Source of the DNA: an uncultured Clostridia bacterium
Lineage (GTDB): Bacteria > Bacillota > Clostridia > Christensenellales > Borkfalkiaceae
DNA length: 64,000 nucleotides
Assembly (NCBI GenBank): GCA_934271065.1
Contig: CAKQQQ010000001.1
Location: 343,515 to 407,514 of the forward strand
Reading direction: 5' to 3'
The notes under the pieces were generated by a model. It saw only the letters and a program-made list of their open reading frames with translations, had not been told where the DNA came from and did not search any database. Shown piece after piece: positions 33,391 to 41,406 of the stretch. The stretch's first letter is position 1; each line of letters starts with the position of its first letter. The position numbers were made by a program, and so were the translations under genes.

Positions 33391-33610
33391 TGCAAAATAA
33401 CCTGCGGTGTTCGCCACGAAAGTTTTATCGTATCCACAAATCAAAATAAGGGAGCGTGAACGTCTGTTCCGATATGCAAGTCCCGCGGTCGAGCGTTTTG
33501 CTGACCACCTGAGTACGGGAAGCAGAAGCGGAAAGCAGCGCACCCACCTGCAATTATGCGGGTTGATTATTCTTTTGAACGGCACTCGCGGGCGATTTTT
33601 ATTATTCGCC
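33391..33610 (+). ncRNA. ssrS: 6S RNA
   Basis: 6S RNA mimics an open promoter and sequesters sigma-A RNA polymerase. Here the closing stem CCTGCGGTG pairs with CACTCGCGGG about 190 bases later. GTGTTCGC near the 5' end and GGCACTCGC near the 3' end match the paired ends of known 6S RNAs, and internal AAGTCCCGCGG, CACCTG and GCGGGTTGA blocks fit the family. No open frame of note covers it. It starts directly after a strong promoter, stands alone before tRNA-Glu, and is followed by a T-rich stretch. The exact 3' end is uncertain. A covariance-model search would settle it. Confidence 0.72.
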
Positions 33611-33653
33611 TTGCTCGGATTATAATATTTTTATCTGAAACGCTGCGAAAACG

Positions 33654-33683
33654 TTTGCAAAATGAGAAATTTTATGATATTAT
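33654..33683 (+). promoter_or_regulatory. Promoter of tRNA-Glu(CTC)
   Basis: TTGCAA, 18 bases, TATTAT, about 18 bases before the tRNA. Confidence 0.6.
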
Positions 33684-33701
33684 GTAAAGGCTTTTTCAAA
33701 C

Positions 33702-33776
33702 GGCCTCATGGTCAAGCGGTTAAGACGTCGCCCTCTCACGGCGAAAACAGCGGTTCGATTCCGCTTGGGGCTACCA
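33702..33776 (+). tRNA. tRNA-Glu (CTC)
   Basis: Acceptor GGCCTCA pairs with TGGGGCT (wobbles included), the anticodon loop is CTCTCAC, and CCA is encoded. With tRNA-Glu(TTC) at 19194 it covers both Glu codons. Confidence 0.93.
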
Positions 33777-33796
33777 AACGAGTTGTTTATCAACGC

Positions 33797-33845
33797 AAAA
33801 CCCCCGATATTTCGTATTGAAACGAAATATCGGGGGTTTTAGTTT
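33797..33845 (+). terminator. Terminator of tRNA-Glu(CTC)
   Basis: AACCCCCGATATTTCGT, loop ATTGAA, ACGAAATATCGGGGGTT, then TT. The stem is perfect. Confidence 0.9.
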
Positions 33846-33854
33846 TTATCGTTT

Positions 33855-34133
33855 ATGCCAGACAAGAATAATACAAACCGTGGTCTGACGGTGTGTTTTT
33901 GACTAATACCGTGTTGCGCTTGCGGGTTATACGGACAGTATTAACCCGTTCGCGCGCCTTATCTTAGCCTAAAAACACGCCGTCAGACTTGCTTGCAACA
34001 AAAACGCCGATATTTTCGATGATTTGTTGCAAAGGCGAGAACGGTAGTACTGTACGTACATCGTCCGAGAATTTGCAAAAAAGCGCGTAAATAGCGACGT
34101 TTTTGCAAGGTTCGTATTATTTTTGTCTGGCAT
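33855..34133. repeat. 279-bp palindromic element with inverted termini
   Basis: The ends are inverted copies of ATGCCAGACAARAATAATAC plus NAACC with two mismatches in 25. Inside are three further hairpins: GTCTGACGGTGTGTTTTT with its near-perfect partner at 33971-33988 (enclosing a CGGGTTA/TAACCCG stem), TTGCAACAAA/TTTGTTGCAA, and TTGCAAAAA/TTTTTGCAA. There is no credible gene in it and no obvious target-site duplication. It fills the 371-base gap between tRNA-Glu and uxaC together with the terminator. It could be a MITE-like element or a structured RNA. A third terminus copy is at 20417. Confidence 0.65.
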
Positions 34134-34147
34134 TGCGGCGCGACGGG

Positions 34148-35542
34148 TTAATCTTTTATCCCGAAATAGCGCGTCGCGTTGCGATAGGAAACGTCTTTGA
34201 TAAGTTCCCCTACCAACGCTTCGTTCGCAGTAATTTCTCCGTTCTCCATCAACTTGCCTAAATAACTGCAAAGAATTCTGCGGAAATATCTATGACGCGG
34301 ATAAGAAAGGAACGATCTGCTGTCCGTGAGCATACCCACGAATGCGCCAAGATGCCCCGTAGCGGTCAAATCGTCAAGATGTTTATACATTCCGACCTTA
34401 TTATCCAAAAACCACCAGGCAGGTCCGTATTGCATTTTACCACGCGCTTCGTCCGACTGGAAACAACCTATTAAAGTCATTATCTCGGCGTTCATTTTGG
34501 GGTTAAGGTTAAACACTATCGTCATCGGCAGACAATTTTCGGAATTGAGTTTGTCAAACAATCTCGACGCGTTTTTAATGCTGTTATCTTCCGAAATGCT
34601 GTCGTAACCCGTATCCGGACCGAGTTCTTTTAACATAACCGAGTTGTTATTCCGCATCGCGCCGATATGTAATTCGGTACGGATATTTCTGCCTGCGTAC
34701 AACTTCATAAGGTAATACGTCATATATCCCTTAAAATCGTCGATTTGCGTCTGAGTTAAAACCTTGCCCTGTCTGCGTTCTTCAAACGCCTGTTCGGCAA
34801 CTCGTCTTTCGGATACGGCGCACACCTTTTCGACGGCGATATCGCTTGCAACCGCTCCGACGGCAATAAACGCGTCAAGCCTGTCGGCTATTGCGGATTC
34901 AAAATCTCCGAACGTGTTTATTTTTTTAGTCTTCTCTTCTAAAATCGCAATAAAATCGTTGTATTTTTCGGCTTCGATATTCATCATCTTGTCTGCCCTG
35001 AAAGCAGGCGCAACGGTAAATTTATACCCCTTTTCCGCAATGGCGGGAAAAGTAGATAAATCGTCGAAAACTTCGTTTGTGGTAAAAATATGCTTTACGC
35101 CCGACTGTTCGATAAGCTTTTGCGGGGTTATATCGTTAAGCGCGATATAATCGTTGCACCAGTTCCAGATAGTGTCGGCGTTTTCTTCGTTTATTTCGAG
35201 TTCGCAGTTAAAAAACTCTTTAAGTTCCATTTGCGACCAATGGTATAACGGATTGCCGAACGCGGTTGACAGCGTCTTACAATAAGCGACGAATTTTTCG
35301 CGGTTGCTTGCATCGCCCGTGATAAGCCGCTCCGACACTCCGTAATTACGCATAAGCCGCCACTTATAATGGTCGCCGCCAAGCCATATTTCGTAAATAT
35401 CGTTGAAACGTTTATTTTCAAGTATTTGCTTTTCGGATAAATGACAATGATAATCGAAAATAGGCATATCCTTGGCGTAGGCGTTATACAACCTTACCGC
35501 CGTTTTGTTTTCCAACATAAAATCGTCTTTAATGTAACTCAT
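34148..35542 (-). CDS. uxaC: Uronate (glucuronate) isomerase
   Basis: UxaC interconverts D-glucuronate/D-fructuronate and D-galacturonate/D-tagaturonate, the entry step of hexuronate breakdown from pectin or glucuronides. The protein has 464 residues, the family norm. FDYHCHLSEKQI near residue 32 provides metal-binding His residues of the amidohydrolase fold, and MLTDSRSFLSYPRHRYFRRI near 405 is the conserved C-terminal block. No other hexuronate genes (uxuA, kdgK, kdgA) are adjacent; pyruvate kinase is directly upstream, ten bases away, so the two may be cotranscribed. Confidence 0.95.
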   Translation of the reverse strand: MSYIKDDFMLENKTAVRLYNAYAKDMPIFDYHCHLSEKQILENKRFNDIYEIWLGGDHYKWRLMRNYGVSERLITGDASNREKFVAYCKTLSTAFGNPLYHWSQMELKEFFNCELEINEENADTIWNWCNDYIALNDITPQKLIEQSGVKHIFTTNEVFDDLSTFPAIAEKGYKFTVAPAFRADKMMNIEAEKYNDFIAILEEKTKKINTFGDFESAIADRLDAFIAVGAVASDIAVEKVCAVSERRVAEQAFEERRQGKVLTQTQIDDFKGYMTYYLMKLYAGRNIRTELHIGAMRNNNSVMLKELGPDTGYDSISEDNSIKNASRLFDKLNSENCLPMTIVFNLNPKMNAEIMTLIGCFQSDEARGKMQYGPAWWFLDNKVGMYKHLDDLTATGHLGAFVGMLTDSRSFLSYPRHRYFRRILCSYLGKLMENGEITANEALVGELIKDVSYRNATRYFGIKD

Positions 35543-35552
35543 TTTAACTCCT

Positions 35553-36965
35553 TTACAAAACCTGAATATTTATAAGGCTCGAATTACCGCCCCTGCCTAT
35601 CGGCGTTCCGCCGGTAATAACGACCTTATCGCCTTTTTTGCAAATTCCGCTCTTTATGGCGCACTCTTTCGCAAAATAGAACAAAATGTCAAGCGACGAA
35701 TATTCTTCGCTCATCTGCGGAATTACTCCCCACGAAAGCGCGAGTTTTCTGAACGCCTTTTTATCCGAAGTCATACCTATAATCGGCGTTTCGGGACGAA
35801 AGCGCGAAACCATACGCGCAGTCATACCCGTATGCGTACATACTATTATCGCCGTCGCGCCGAGATCGCGCGCAAGCGTACACGCCGAGTGCGATAAAGC
35901 CTCGCCCGCGGAAGATATAACGAAACGGTTTTCGGGGATGATCTGTATATATTCTCTGTTGCGTTCGGCTTGTTCGACGATTTTAGCCATCGCCTGAACC
36001 GCTTCTACGACGTATTCGCCGGCAGCGGTTTCGCCGGAAAGCATTACTGCGCTCGTGCCGTCGTATACGGCGTTTGCAACGTCGGATATTTCCGCGCGGG
36101 TGGGACGTTTGTTATGCGTCATCGATTCGAGCATTTCGGTTGCGGTAATACAACGCTTGCCGAGAATCCTGCTCACGTCGATTATGTGTTTCTGAATATT
36201 AGGTAATTCTTCGTAAGGAATTTCCACGCCGAGATCGCCCCTTGCGACCATTACTCCGTCGGACGCTTTCACGATGCTTTCGAGATTTTCTACGCCGGCG
36301 GAATTTTCGATTTTGGCAATAAGGTCTATATCTTCCCCGCCGTTTTCTTTAAGAAATTTACGAACGCAATCGATATCTTCCTTGCACGATACGAATGACA
36401 AGGCGATAAAATCGATTCCGCATTCTATACCGAATAACAAATCCTTTTTATCCTGCTCGGATAAAAAGTCGAGTTTAAGGTGTTTGTTCGGGAAGAACAT
36501 ACTTCTGTGATCCGACGTTTCTCCGCCGACTTCTACGACGCAACGAACTTCGCTGCCTTCGACTTCTTCGACGGTAAAGACCATAAGCCCGTTGTTAAGC
36601 AATATTTTATCGCCCTTTTTCATCGATTCCGTTATGCGTTTATACGAAACGGAAACGCGACTCTCGTCGCCGACGACGTCATCCGTCGTAAAGGTAAACT
36701 TATCGCCTTTTTTAAGGGTTATCTTACCGTTCTTATACCTGCCGGTACGAAATTCCGGACCTTTGGTATCAAGCATAATCGGAAGCGGGATTTTCCGTTC
36801 TTCGCGCAGTTCTTTTACTATATTTATCTTTTTAAGTTGTTCTTCGTGCGTGCCGTGCGAAAAATTCAGTCTGCAAACGTTCATACCCGCGTCGAACATT
36901 GCGGATATGGTTTCTTTCGTATCGCTGGCAGGACCTAAAGTGCATACGATTTTAGTTTTTTTCAT
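35553..36965 (-). CDS. pyk: Pyruvate kinase
   Basis: This is the final glycolytic step, PEP plus ADP to pyruvate plus ATP. The protein has 470 residues from the ATG at 36965, which has GGAAGG four bases before it; an ATG 12 bases earlier lacks that. NFSHGT, TKGPEFRTG, the catalytic Lys in IAKIENSAGVENLE, GVMVARGDLGVEIP and TATEMLESM are intact. The C-terminal allosteric domain ends without the extra PEP-utiliser-like domain found in Bacillus enzymes. Confidence 0.97.
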   Translation of the reverse strand: MKKTKIVCTLGPASDTKETISAMFDAGMNVCRLNFSHGTHEEQLKKINIVKELREERKIPLPIMLDTKGPEFRTGRYKNGKITLKKGDKFTFTTDDVVGDESRVSVSYKRITESMKKGDKILLNNGLMVFTVEEVEGSEVRCVVEVGGETSDHRSMFFPNKHLKLDFLSEQDKKDLLFGIECGIDFIALSFVSCKEDIDCVRKFLKENGGEDIDLIAKIENSAGVENLESIVKASDGVMVARGDLGVEIPYEELPNIQKHIIDVSRILGKRCITATEMLESMTHNKRPTRAEISDVANAVYDGTSAVMLSGETAAGEYVVEAVQAMAKIVEQAERNREYIQIIPENRFVISSAGEALSHSACTLARDLGATAIIVCTHTGMTARMVSRFRPETPIIGMTSDKKAFRKLALSWGVIPQMSEEYSSLDILFYFAKECAIKSGICKKGDKVVITGGTPIGRGGNSSLINIQVL

Positions 36966-37021
36966 ACAACCTTCCATAAAAAATTATCGTCATAATTATA
37001 TATCGTCAAGCATAAAAACGC

Positions 37022-37039
37022 AACGCAAATATATGCGTT
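37022..37039 (-). terminator. Weak terminator after ogg
   Basis: AACGCA-AATATA-TGCGTT, with T runs on both sides (TGCGTTTTTA on the minus strand). It overlaps no gene and precedes pyk. Confidence 0.4.
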
Positions 37040-37043
37040 TTTT

Positions 37044-37880
37044 TTACACAATACTTCGTTTATAATAAAAAACGTACTGTTGAACGTAGCCCGAATCTTC
37101 CCCGAACGTACCGACGAAAAATTCGTTGATTTTTTTACGATCTTTTTCCTGCCCGCCGAAATCTTCCCTGTATAATTTCTCTATCCATGTGTCGACCGGA
37201 AACGCGTCCGTTCTGTGGTATGCGAAAAGCGATACACAATCGGCGACCTTAGGACCTATTCCGTTGAACGACGTTAAAGCGATTTTAAGATCCGCCGTGG
37301 ATAAACCGTCGAATTCGTCAAGTTCGCCGACGGCGGTTTTCAAGCGAGCGGCGGCGTCGCGCATAAAGGGCGCGCGATAACCGTAGCCCAGATCGTAATA
37401 AAACCCTATATCGTCATCGTAAATCTTTTCGGCTGTCGGAAAAGAATAATATTCAACGCCCGAAAAGGTTTTTTTAGTTCCGCGCGCGAGGCAAGTCCGC
37501 TCGATTATGCTTTTAATGCGCGGAATACGATTGTTTTGAGACGTTATAAAAGAAAACAACGTCTCGTCTTTATTCTGATTAAGTATACGAATACCGCGCC
37601 CGACTTCCGCCGCGGCTTTTACCACGTCGTACCCGCTTGCCGCGGCGCGCGCATATATTGCGGAATAATCTCTTTCAAGATCGAAGAAGCGGCTAAAATA
37701 AGACTCATCGTCATCTTCGCACGCTATATACGTCTTCCCGTTGTCGCCGTACGCGTAACACGCTTTGTCCGCCGAAAAAACGAGATAACCCTTTTCAAAC
37801 GGGCGGAAACGGAATATCTGACCGCATTCGAGCGTGTCTTTTACGTTAAAAAATTCTTTGTCGTAAATTATCGTTTTCAT
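37044..37880 (-). CDS. ogg: 8-oxoguanine DNA glycosylase (OGG1-like, HhH-GPD)
   Basis: This is a base-excision repair glycosylase/AP lyase for oxidised guanine. The protein has 278 residues. The N-terminal FNVKDTLECGQIFRFRP belongs to the OGG domain, and the HhH-GPD core follows: FSFITSQNNRIPRIKSIIER, then FNGIGPKVADCVSLFAY with the catalytic Lys, and AFPVDTWIEKLY with the catalytic Asp. The pattern matches the bacterial OGG1-like group of Clostridia. It is transcribed from the minus strand after rpmA; a terminator overlaps the start region. Confidence 0.92.
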   Translation of the reverse strand: MKTIIYDKEFFNVKDTLECGQIFRFRPFEKGYLVFSADKACYAYGDNGKTYIACEDDDESYFSRFFDLERDYSAIYARAAASGYDVVKAAAEVGRGIRILNQNKDETLFSFITSQNNRIPRIKSIIERTCLARGTKKTFSGVEYYSFPTAEKIYDDDIGFYYDLGYGYRAPFMRDAAARLKTAVGELDEFDGLSTADLKIALTSFNGIGPKVADCVSLFAYHRTDAFPVDTWIEKLYREDFGGQEKDRKKINEFFVGTFGEDSGYVQQYVFYYKRSIV

Positions 37881-37885
37881 AGTAA

Positions 37886-37911
37886 CAAAAAAGCGAGTTG
37901 TACAACTCGCC
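37886..37911 (-). terminator. Terminator after rpmA
   Basis: On the minus strand GCGAGTTGTACAACTCGC is a perfect palindrome followed by TTTTTTG. It sits 10 bases after the rpmA stop and just upstream of the ogg start. Confidence 0.8.
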
Positions 37912-37919
37912 GTTTTTGA

Positions 37920-38198
37920 TTAGTTCTTCGAAGCGTAAACGCTTACCTGCTTTTTGTCTCTGCCAAGTCTCTCAAACCTGACGACGCCGTCGATAAGCGC
38001 GTAAAGCGTATCGTCGCTTCCGATGCCTACGTTGTTGCCGGGGTGGAATTTCGTTCCTCTTTGACGAACGAGAATGTTGCCCGCAAGTACCGACTGACCG
38101 TCGGCGCGCTTAGGTCCTAAACGTTTGGCGTTACTGTCGCGACCGTTATCGGTGCTGCCCATTCCTTTGTGGTGCGCAAATAAACTAATAAGTATCAT
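37920..38198 (-). CDS. rpmA: 50S ribosomal protein L27
   Basis: The protein has 92 residues. HHKGMGSTDNGRDSNAKRLG, GNILVRQRGTKFHPG and GDDTLYALIDG are diagnostic of L27, whose N-terminus reaches the peptidyl-transferase centre. The extra N-terminal MILISLFA before HHKG resembles the extension that Prp protease removes in Firmicutes (LQxFA-xKKG type). Prp is normally encoded between rplU and rpmA, but only 18 bases separate the two genes here. Confidence 0.97.
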   Translation of the reverse strand: MILISLFAHHKGMGSTDNGRDSNAKRLGPKRADGQSVLAGNILVRQRGTKFHPGNNVGIGSDDTLYALIDGVVRFERLGRDKKQVSVYASKN

Positions 38199-38216
38199 AC
38201 CGTTTGACCTCCGTAA

Positions 38217-38528
38217 TTACGCTCTCTCTGAAACAGCGGTTATCTTAACCTTGGTAAAAGGCTGTCTGTGCCCCTGTTTCTTTCTTTCGTTCTTCTTTGC
38301 CTTGTACTTGTAAACGACGATTTTCTTCTCTTTGTCCTGAGCGAGAACTTCGCCTTCTACGACGTACTTAGCGGCCTCAGCCGTAGTCTTGATTCCGTTT
38401 TCGTCCGATACGAGTAAAACGTTGAAAGAAACTTTATCGCCGACTTTGGCGTTGAGTTTCTCGAATTTTACTATATCGTCTACGGCAACTTTGTACTGTT
38501 TGCTTCCGTTTTCAATGATAGCGTACAT
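38217..38528 (-). CDS. rplU: 50S ribosomal protein L21
   Basis: The protein has 103 residues. MYAIIENGSKQYKVAVDD, AKVGDKVSFNVLLVSDENG and YKAKKNERKKQGHRQPFTKVKI are typical of L21, which binds 23S rRNA. It is first of the rplU-rpmA unit behind a near-consensus promoter and a leader of about 90 bases. The ribosome site GGGAGG lies unusually far (about 12 bases) from the ATG. Confidence 0.97.
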   Translation of the reverse strand: MYAIIENGSKQYKVAVDDIVKFEKLNAKVGDKVSFNVLLVSDENGIKTTAEAAKYVVEGEVLAQDKEKKIVVYKYKAKKNERKKQGHRQPFTKVKITAVSERA

Positions 38529-38622
38529 TTGAAAAATAGACCTCCCGTCTAATCTCGCCGGAATCGTTATTAGGGCGTCGCAAAAGAATTTGCAACTTAA
38601 AAAAGCCCTTTCCGAGCGGTTC
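38529..38622 (-). promoter_or_regulatory. Leader of rplU (candidate L21 leader)
   Basis: The leader runs from AAAGAACCGCTCGG through a TTGCAAATTC-TTTTGCGA stretch to the GGGAGG ribosome site. Firmicutes often carry an autoregulatory L21-binding RNA at this position. I cannot confirm its fold by eye. Confidence 0.4.
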
Positions 38623-38628
38623 TTTGAG

Positions 38629-38657
38629 ATTATAACCTATTTTTTGCTTAAAGTCAA
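38629..38657 (-). promoter_or_regulatory. Promoter of rplU-rpmA
   Basis: On the minus strand TTGACT, 17 bases, TATAAT. Confidence 0.85.
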
Positions 38658-38732
38658 CGAATTATCGCGGGTTTTTCTATAATTCGGTATATTTTTTGCG
38701 ACTTTGCCAATACTTATGCCGTGAGGTGAATG

Positions 38733-39173
38733 ATGGAAAAAAAGAATCTCGATAAAGAAGCGTTGATTTCGATTTATAAAAACGCGCATATAGCGTTACA
38801 ATCCATATCGGATATAATAAACGAGACGAGCGACAAAAAAGTTAAAGCCGAACTGAAAGCCGAATACGAAGGCTATGAAAAATATATCGGCGAACTCCGC
38901 GGATATATGCAGGAAACAGGCGTAGAACCGCAAGAAATAAATTTTATGAAAAAAGCGTTTATGAAAGCCGCGGTAAAAATGAATACGCTTACGGACGATT
39001 CCGGCTCGCGCGTTGCTCAACTTATGACGAAGGGTACGGTGACAGGTATAACCGAACTTGCCGAACTGTTGAATAATCACGGCAAGAAACTCGGCGAAAA
39101 AACCCGCGCCTTAGCCGAACAATTGAAAGAACTCGAAGAATCATACGAAGAAAGACTTAAAAAACTGATATAA
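38733..39173 (+). CDS. Small helical protein, function unknown
   Basis: The protein has 146 residues, all predicted helical and strongly charged. KEALISIYKNAHIALQSI and AELKAEYEGYEKYIGELRGYM resemble the paired helices of ferritin-like or DUF2383-type four-helix bundles, and the C-terminus is a Glu/Lys-rich coiled coil. It has no signal peptide. ATG at 38733 with GAGG six bases before it is preferred over the adjacent ATG at 38730. It is divergent from rplU. Confidence 0.75.
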   Translation: MEKKNLDKEALISIYKNAHIALQSISDIINETSDKKVKAELKAEYEGYEKYIGELRGYMQETGVEPQEINFMKKAFMKAAVKMNTLTDDSGSRVAQLMTKGTVTGITELAELLNNHGKKLGEKTRALAEQLKELEESYEERLKKLI

Positions 39174-39232
39174 ACCTTAATCGCGCAGCGAAATCCGCCG
39201 CGCGATATTTTATTTCCACGATATAAATAATG

Positions 39233-39246
39233 CGAACAAACGTTCG
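39233..39246. promoter_or_regulatory. LexA (SOS) box 1
   Basis: CGAACAAACGTTCG fits CGAAC-N4-GTTCG exactly. It lies just upstream of the -35 element. Confidence 0.85.
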
Positions 39247-39254
39247 CAAAACCG

Positions 39255-39283
39255 TTGACCGAACGACTTTATCGTGTTATAAT
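39255..39283 (+). promoter_or_regulatory. Promoter of the radical-SAM repair operon
   Basis: TTGACC, 17 bases, TATAAT, enclosed by two LexA boxes. Confidence 0.85.
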
Positions 39284-39288
39284 ATATA

Positions 39289-39302
39289 CGAACATATGTT
39301 CG
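39289..39302. promoter_or_regulatory. LexA (SOS) box 2
   Basis: CGAACATATGTTCG is a perfect palindrome at the predicted transcription start. Confidence 0.9.
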
Positions 39303-39327
39303 CATATTCATAGGTGGCACAAACGCA

Positions 39328-40581
39328 ATGTTAGACGCAACGAGACTTAAAATTTTAACCGAGAGCGCGAAGTACGACGTTTCCTGTTCTTCTTCCGGTT
39401 CTTCGAGAAAAAATACCGCCGACGGCATCGGAAACGCCGAATTCGGCGGAATTTGCCATTCGTTCACACCCGACGGCAGATGTATATCCCTATTAAAAAT
39501 ACTGATGACTAATTACTGCGCGTACGACTGTCAGTATTGCGTAAACAGAAGAAGCAACGACGTTCCGCGCGCAGAAGCGTCGCCCGACGAGATATGCGAA
39601 CTCGTAATGAGTTTCTATAAACGAAATTATATCGAAGGTCTGTTTTTATCGTCGGCGGTAAAAGCAGATCCCGATTATACTATGGAACGCCTTTTGGAAA
39701 CGGTAATAAAATTACGAAAAACCTACGGGTTTAACGGATATATTCACCTGAAAGGAATTCCGTCGGCAAACGCCTTAACGATAACGCGAGCCGGCGAATA
39801 CGTTGACAGGATGAGTTTTAATCTCGAATTGCCCAGCGAAAAAAGCCTTAAACTGCTTGCGCCCGAAAAAAGTAAAGAAGGCATATTGACGCCGATGAAA
39901 CTAATGACCAACGAGTATAGACAAGCAAAAGAAATCAGATACGGTAAATTCCTGCCCGCAGGGCAAACGACGCAGATGATCGTCGGCGCGTCGCCCGAAA
40001 GCGACGGTCAGATTATAAGGGTTACGCAGGGATTGTATAGGAAGTATTCGCTCAAAAGGGTTTATTATTCGTCCTATATCCCTACCAACTATAAAAACCA
40101 CGACCTGCCGACAAAACCCGTCGGGTTATTGAGAGAACACAGACTTTACCAAGCCGACTGGCTTTTACGTTTTTACGGTTTCGACGCGAGCGAAATAGCG
40201 GGCGAAAACGAAAATCTTTCCGAAGAGTTCGATCCCAAATGTTACTGGGCTTTGAAGCACCCCGAATTTTTCCCCGTAGAAATAAATTCCGCCCCGCCGG
40301 AAATGCTCGTGAGAGTACCCGGTATAGGCTTTAAGAGCGCGTACAAAATCGTTTCCGCAAGAAGGTACTCTTCGCTCGGATTCGCCGATCTCGAAAAAAT
40401 GCGCGTCGTTATGAAACGCGCCAGACATTTTATTACCTGCAAAGGAAAATTTTTCGGTTCGGAAGACGAAACCGCGATAAAATCGCAACTGATTGCGGAA
40501 AGCAAGTCTGAGTTTATAACGCAATTATCGTTGTTCTCCAACCCCGAAATATCTTTAAGCACGCTTACGGGTGACTTATGA
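39328..40581 (+). CDS. Putative DNA modification/repair radical SAM protein (rSAM_link_UDG type)
   Basis: The protein has 417 residues. The radical SAM cluster motif CAYDCQYC near residue 71 is preceded by RCISLLKILMTNY. FLSSAVKADPDYTMERLLETV is typical of the family always found beside a DUF4130 protein. The C-terminal APPEMLVRVPGIGFKSAYKIV is a helix-hairpin-helix DNA-binding motif, and N-terminal KYDVSCSSSGS is conserved in the family. It overlaps the DUF4130 gene by four bases. The reaction is unknown; a role in DNA lesion processing is inferred from the HhH, the partner and SOS control (two LexA boxes). Confidence 0.92.
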   Translation: MLDATRLKILTESAKYDVSCSSSGSSRKNTADGIGNAEFGGICHSFTPDGRCISLLKILMTNYCAYDCQYCVNRRSNDVPRAEASPDEICELVMSFYKRNYIEGLFLSSAVKADPDYTMERLLETVIKLRKTYGFNGYIHLKGIPSANALTITRAGEYVDRMSFNLELPSEKSLKLLAPEKSKEGILTPMKLMTNEYRQAKEIRYGKFLPAGQTTQMIVGASPESDGQIIRVTQGLYRKYSLKRVYYSSYIPTNYKNHDLPTKPVGLLREHRLYQADWLLRFYGFDASEIAGENENLSEEFDPKCYWALKHPEFFPVEINSAPPEMLVRVPGIGFKSAYKIVSARRYSSLGFADLEKMRVVMKRARHFITCKGKFFGSEDETAIKSQLIAESKSEFITQLSLFSNPEISLSTLTGDL

Positions 40582-41330
40582 TCGTATTTGTAACCACACC
40601 TGACGAAATCGGAATATACTCCGCGCTTTTTTACGCGTATAAAAATAAAAAATTTCCCGATAAAATAGCGGATGGCGAAGTACAGACGTCGTTTACGGAC
40701 GAAGTTATATATATTACTCCGCAAAACGACGAAGCAAACAGAGTTAAAAAGTTTTTAGCGAAAAGCCCCGCCCGGAACGTTTCGGCGGACGTTAAAACCG
40801 CTCTCCGCTCAGGGCAAAACGATAAATTGTCGGTAATTTTCGCATACCTTAAAAAAGTCGTCGACGAAAAATCTAAAGATATATCGAAAAATTTTGCCAT
40901 ACCCGAAGTACTTGCTTTTTCAGACGCTCTCAACAGAATACGTCTCGAAACTCATCGATTTAAGGGTTTTATGCGATTTGAAGAAAGCGAAAAAGGATTT
41001 TTCTACGCGCATTATACCCCCGACAACGATATTACGGATTTTCTTATGCCGCATTTTAAGGCAAGGTTTGCAAAACTTCCGTTTATTATCCACGACACTC
41101 GGCGGAATATCGTCGGGATTTACGACGGAAATTCTTACAAGGTTCTGCGCGTCGGCGACGAACGCCTTACGGTATTTTTATCGGAAAAAGAGACGGCGTT
41201 TAAGCAACTGTGGAAAACTTACTACGACGCGATAAATATCGAAAGCCGAAAAAACGAGCGGCAAATGTACGCGTTTATGCCTAAAAGATACCATAAAAAC
41301 TTGCCCGAAAAAACGAATTTACCGCAATAA
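40578..41330 (+). CDS. DUF4130 DNA-metabolism protein (partner of the rSAM protein)
   Basis: The protein has 250 residues. PARNVSADVKTALRSGQ, DALNRIRLETHRFKGFMRFEES and FYAHYTPDNDITDFLMPHFKARFAKLPFIIHD are typical of the DUF4130 / rSAM-linked family. In many bacteria this domain is fused to a uracil-DNA glycosylase; here it stands alone, with no glycosylase domain. The start overlaps the rSAM stop by ATGA, so the pair is coupled and SOS regulated. The function is unknown. Confidence 0.9.
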   Translation: MIVFVTTPDEIGIYSALFYAYKNKKFPDKIADGEVQTSFTDEVIYITPQNDEANRVKKFLAKSPARNVSADVKTALRSGQNDKLSVIFAYLKKVVDEKSKDISKNFAIPEVLAFSDALNRIRLETHRFKGFMRFEESEKGFFYAHYTPDNDITDFLMPHFKARFAKLPFIIHDTRRNIVGIYDGNSYKVLRVGDERLTVFLSEKETAFKQLWKTYYDAINIESRKNERQMYAFMPKRYHKNLPEKTNLPQ

Positions 41331-41369
41331 TTCGTATCACTCAAAACGCTTTTACGGCGCAGATTAAAA

Positions 41370-41399
41370 AAACCCGACCGGCGTCGGGTTTAATTTTTA
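41370..41399. terminator. Terminator between convergent DUF4130 and ftsZ
   Basis: AAACCCGAC-CGGC-GTCGGGTTT followed by AATTTTT on the plus strand; A-rich on the other side, so it also gives a T run to ftsZ transcripts. Confidence 0.85.
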
Positions 41400-41406
41400 T
41401 TAAATT

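Noticed and set aside
33969..34271. Open frame of 100 codons on the minus strand across the palindromic element
   Set aside because: It is made of hairpin arms and overlaps the 3' end of uxaC. The similarity of its MPDKN-NTNL segment to a frame near 20417 only reflects the repeated terminus.
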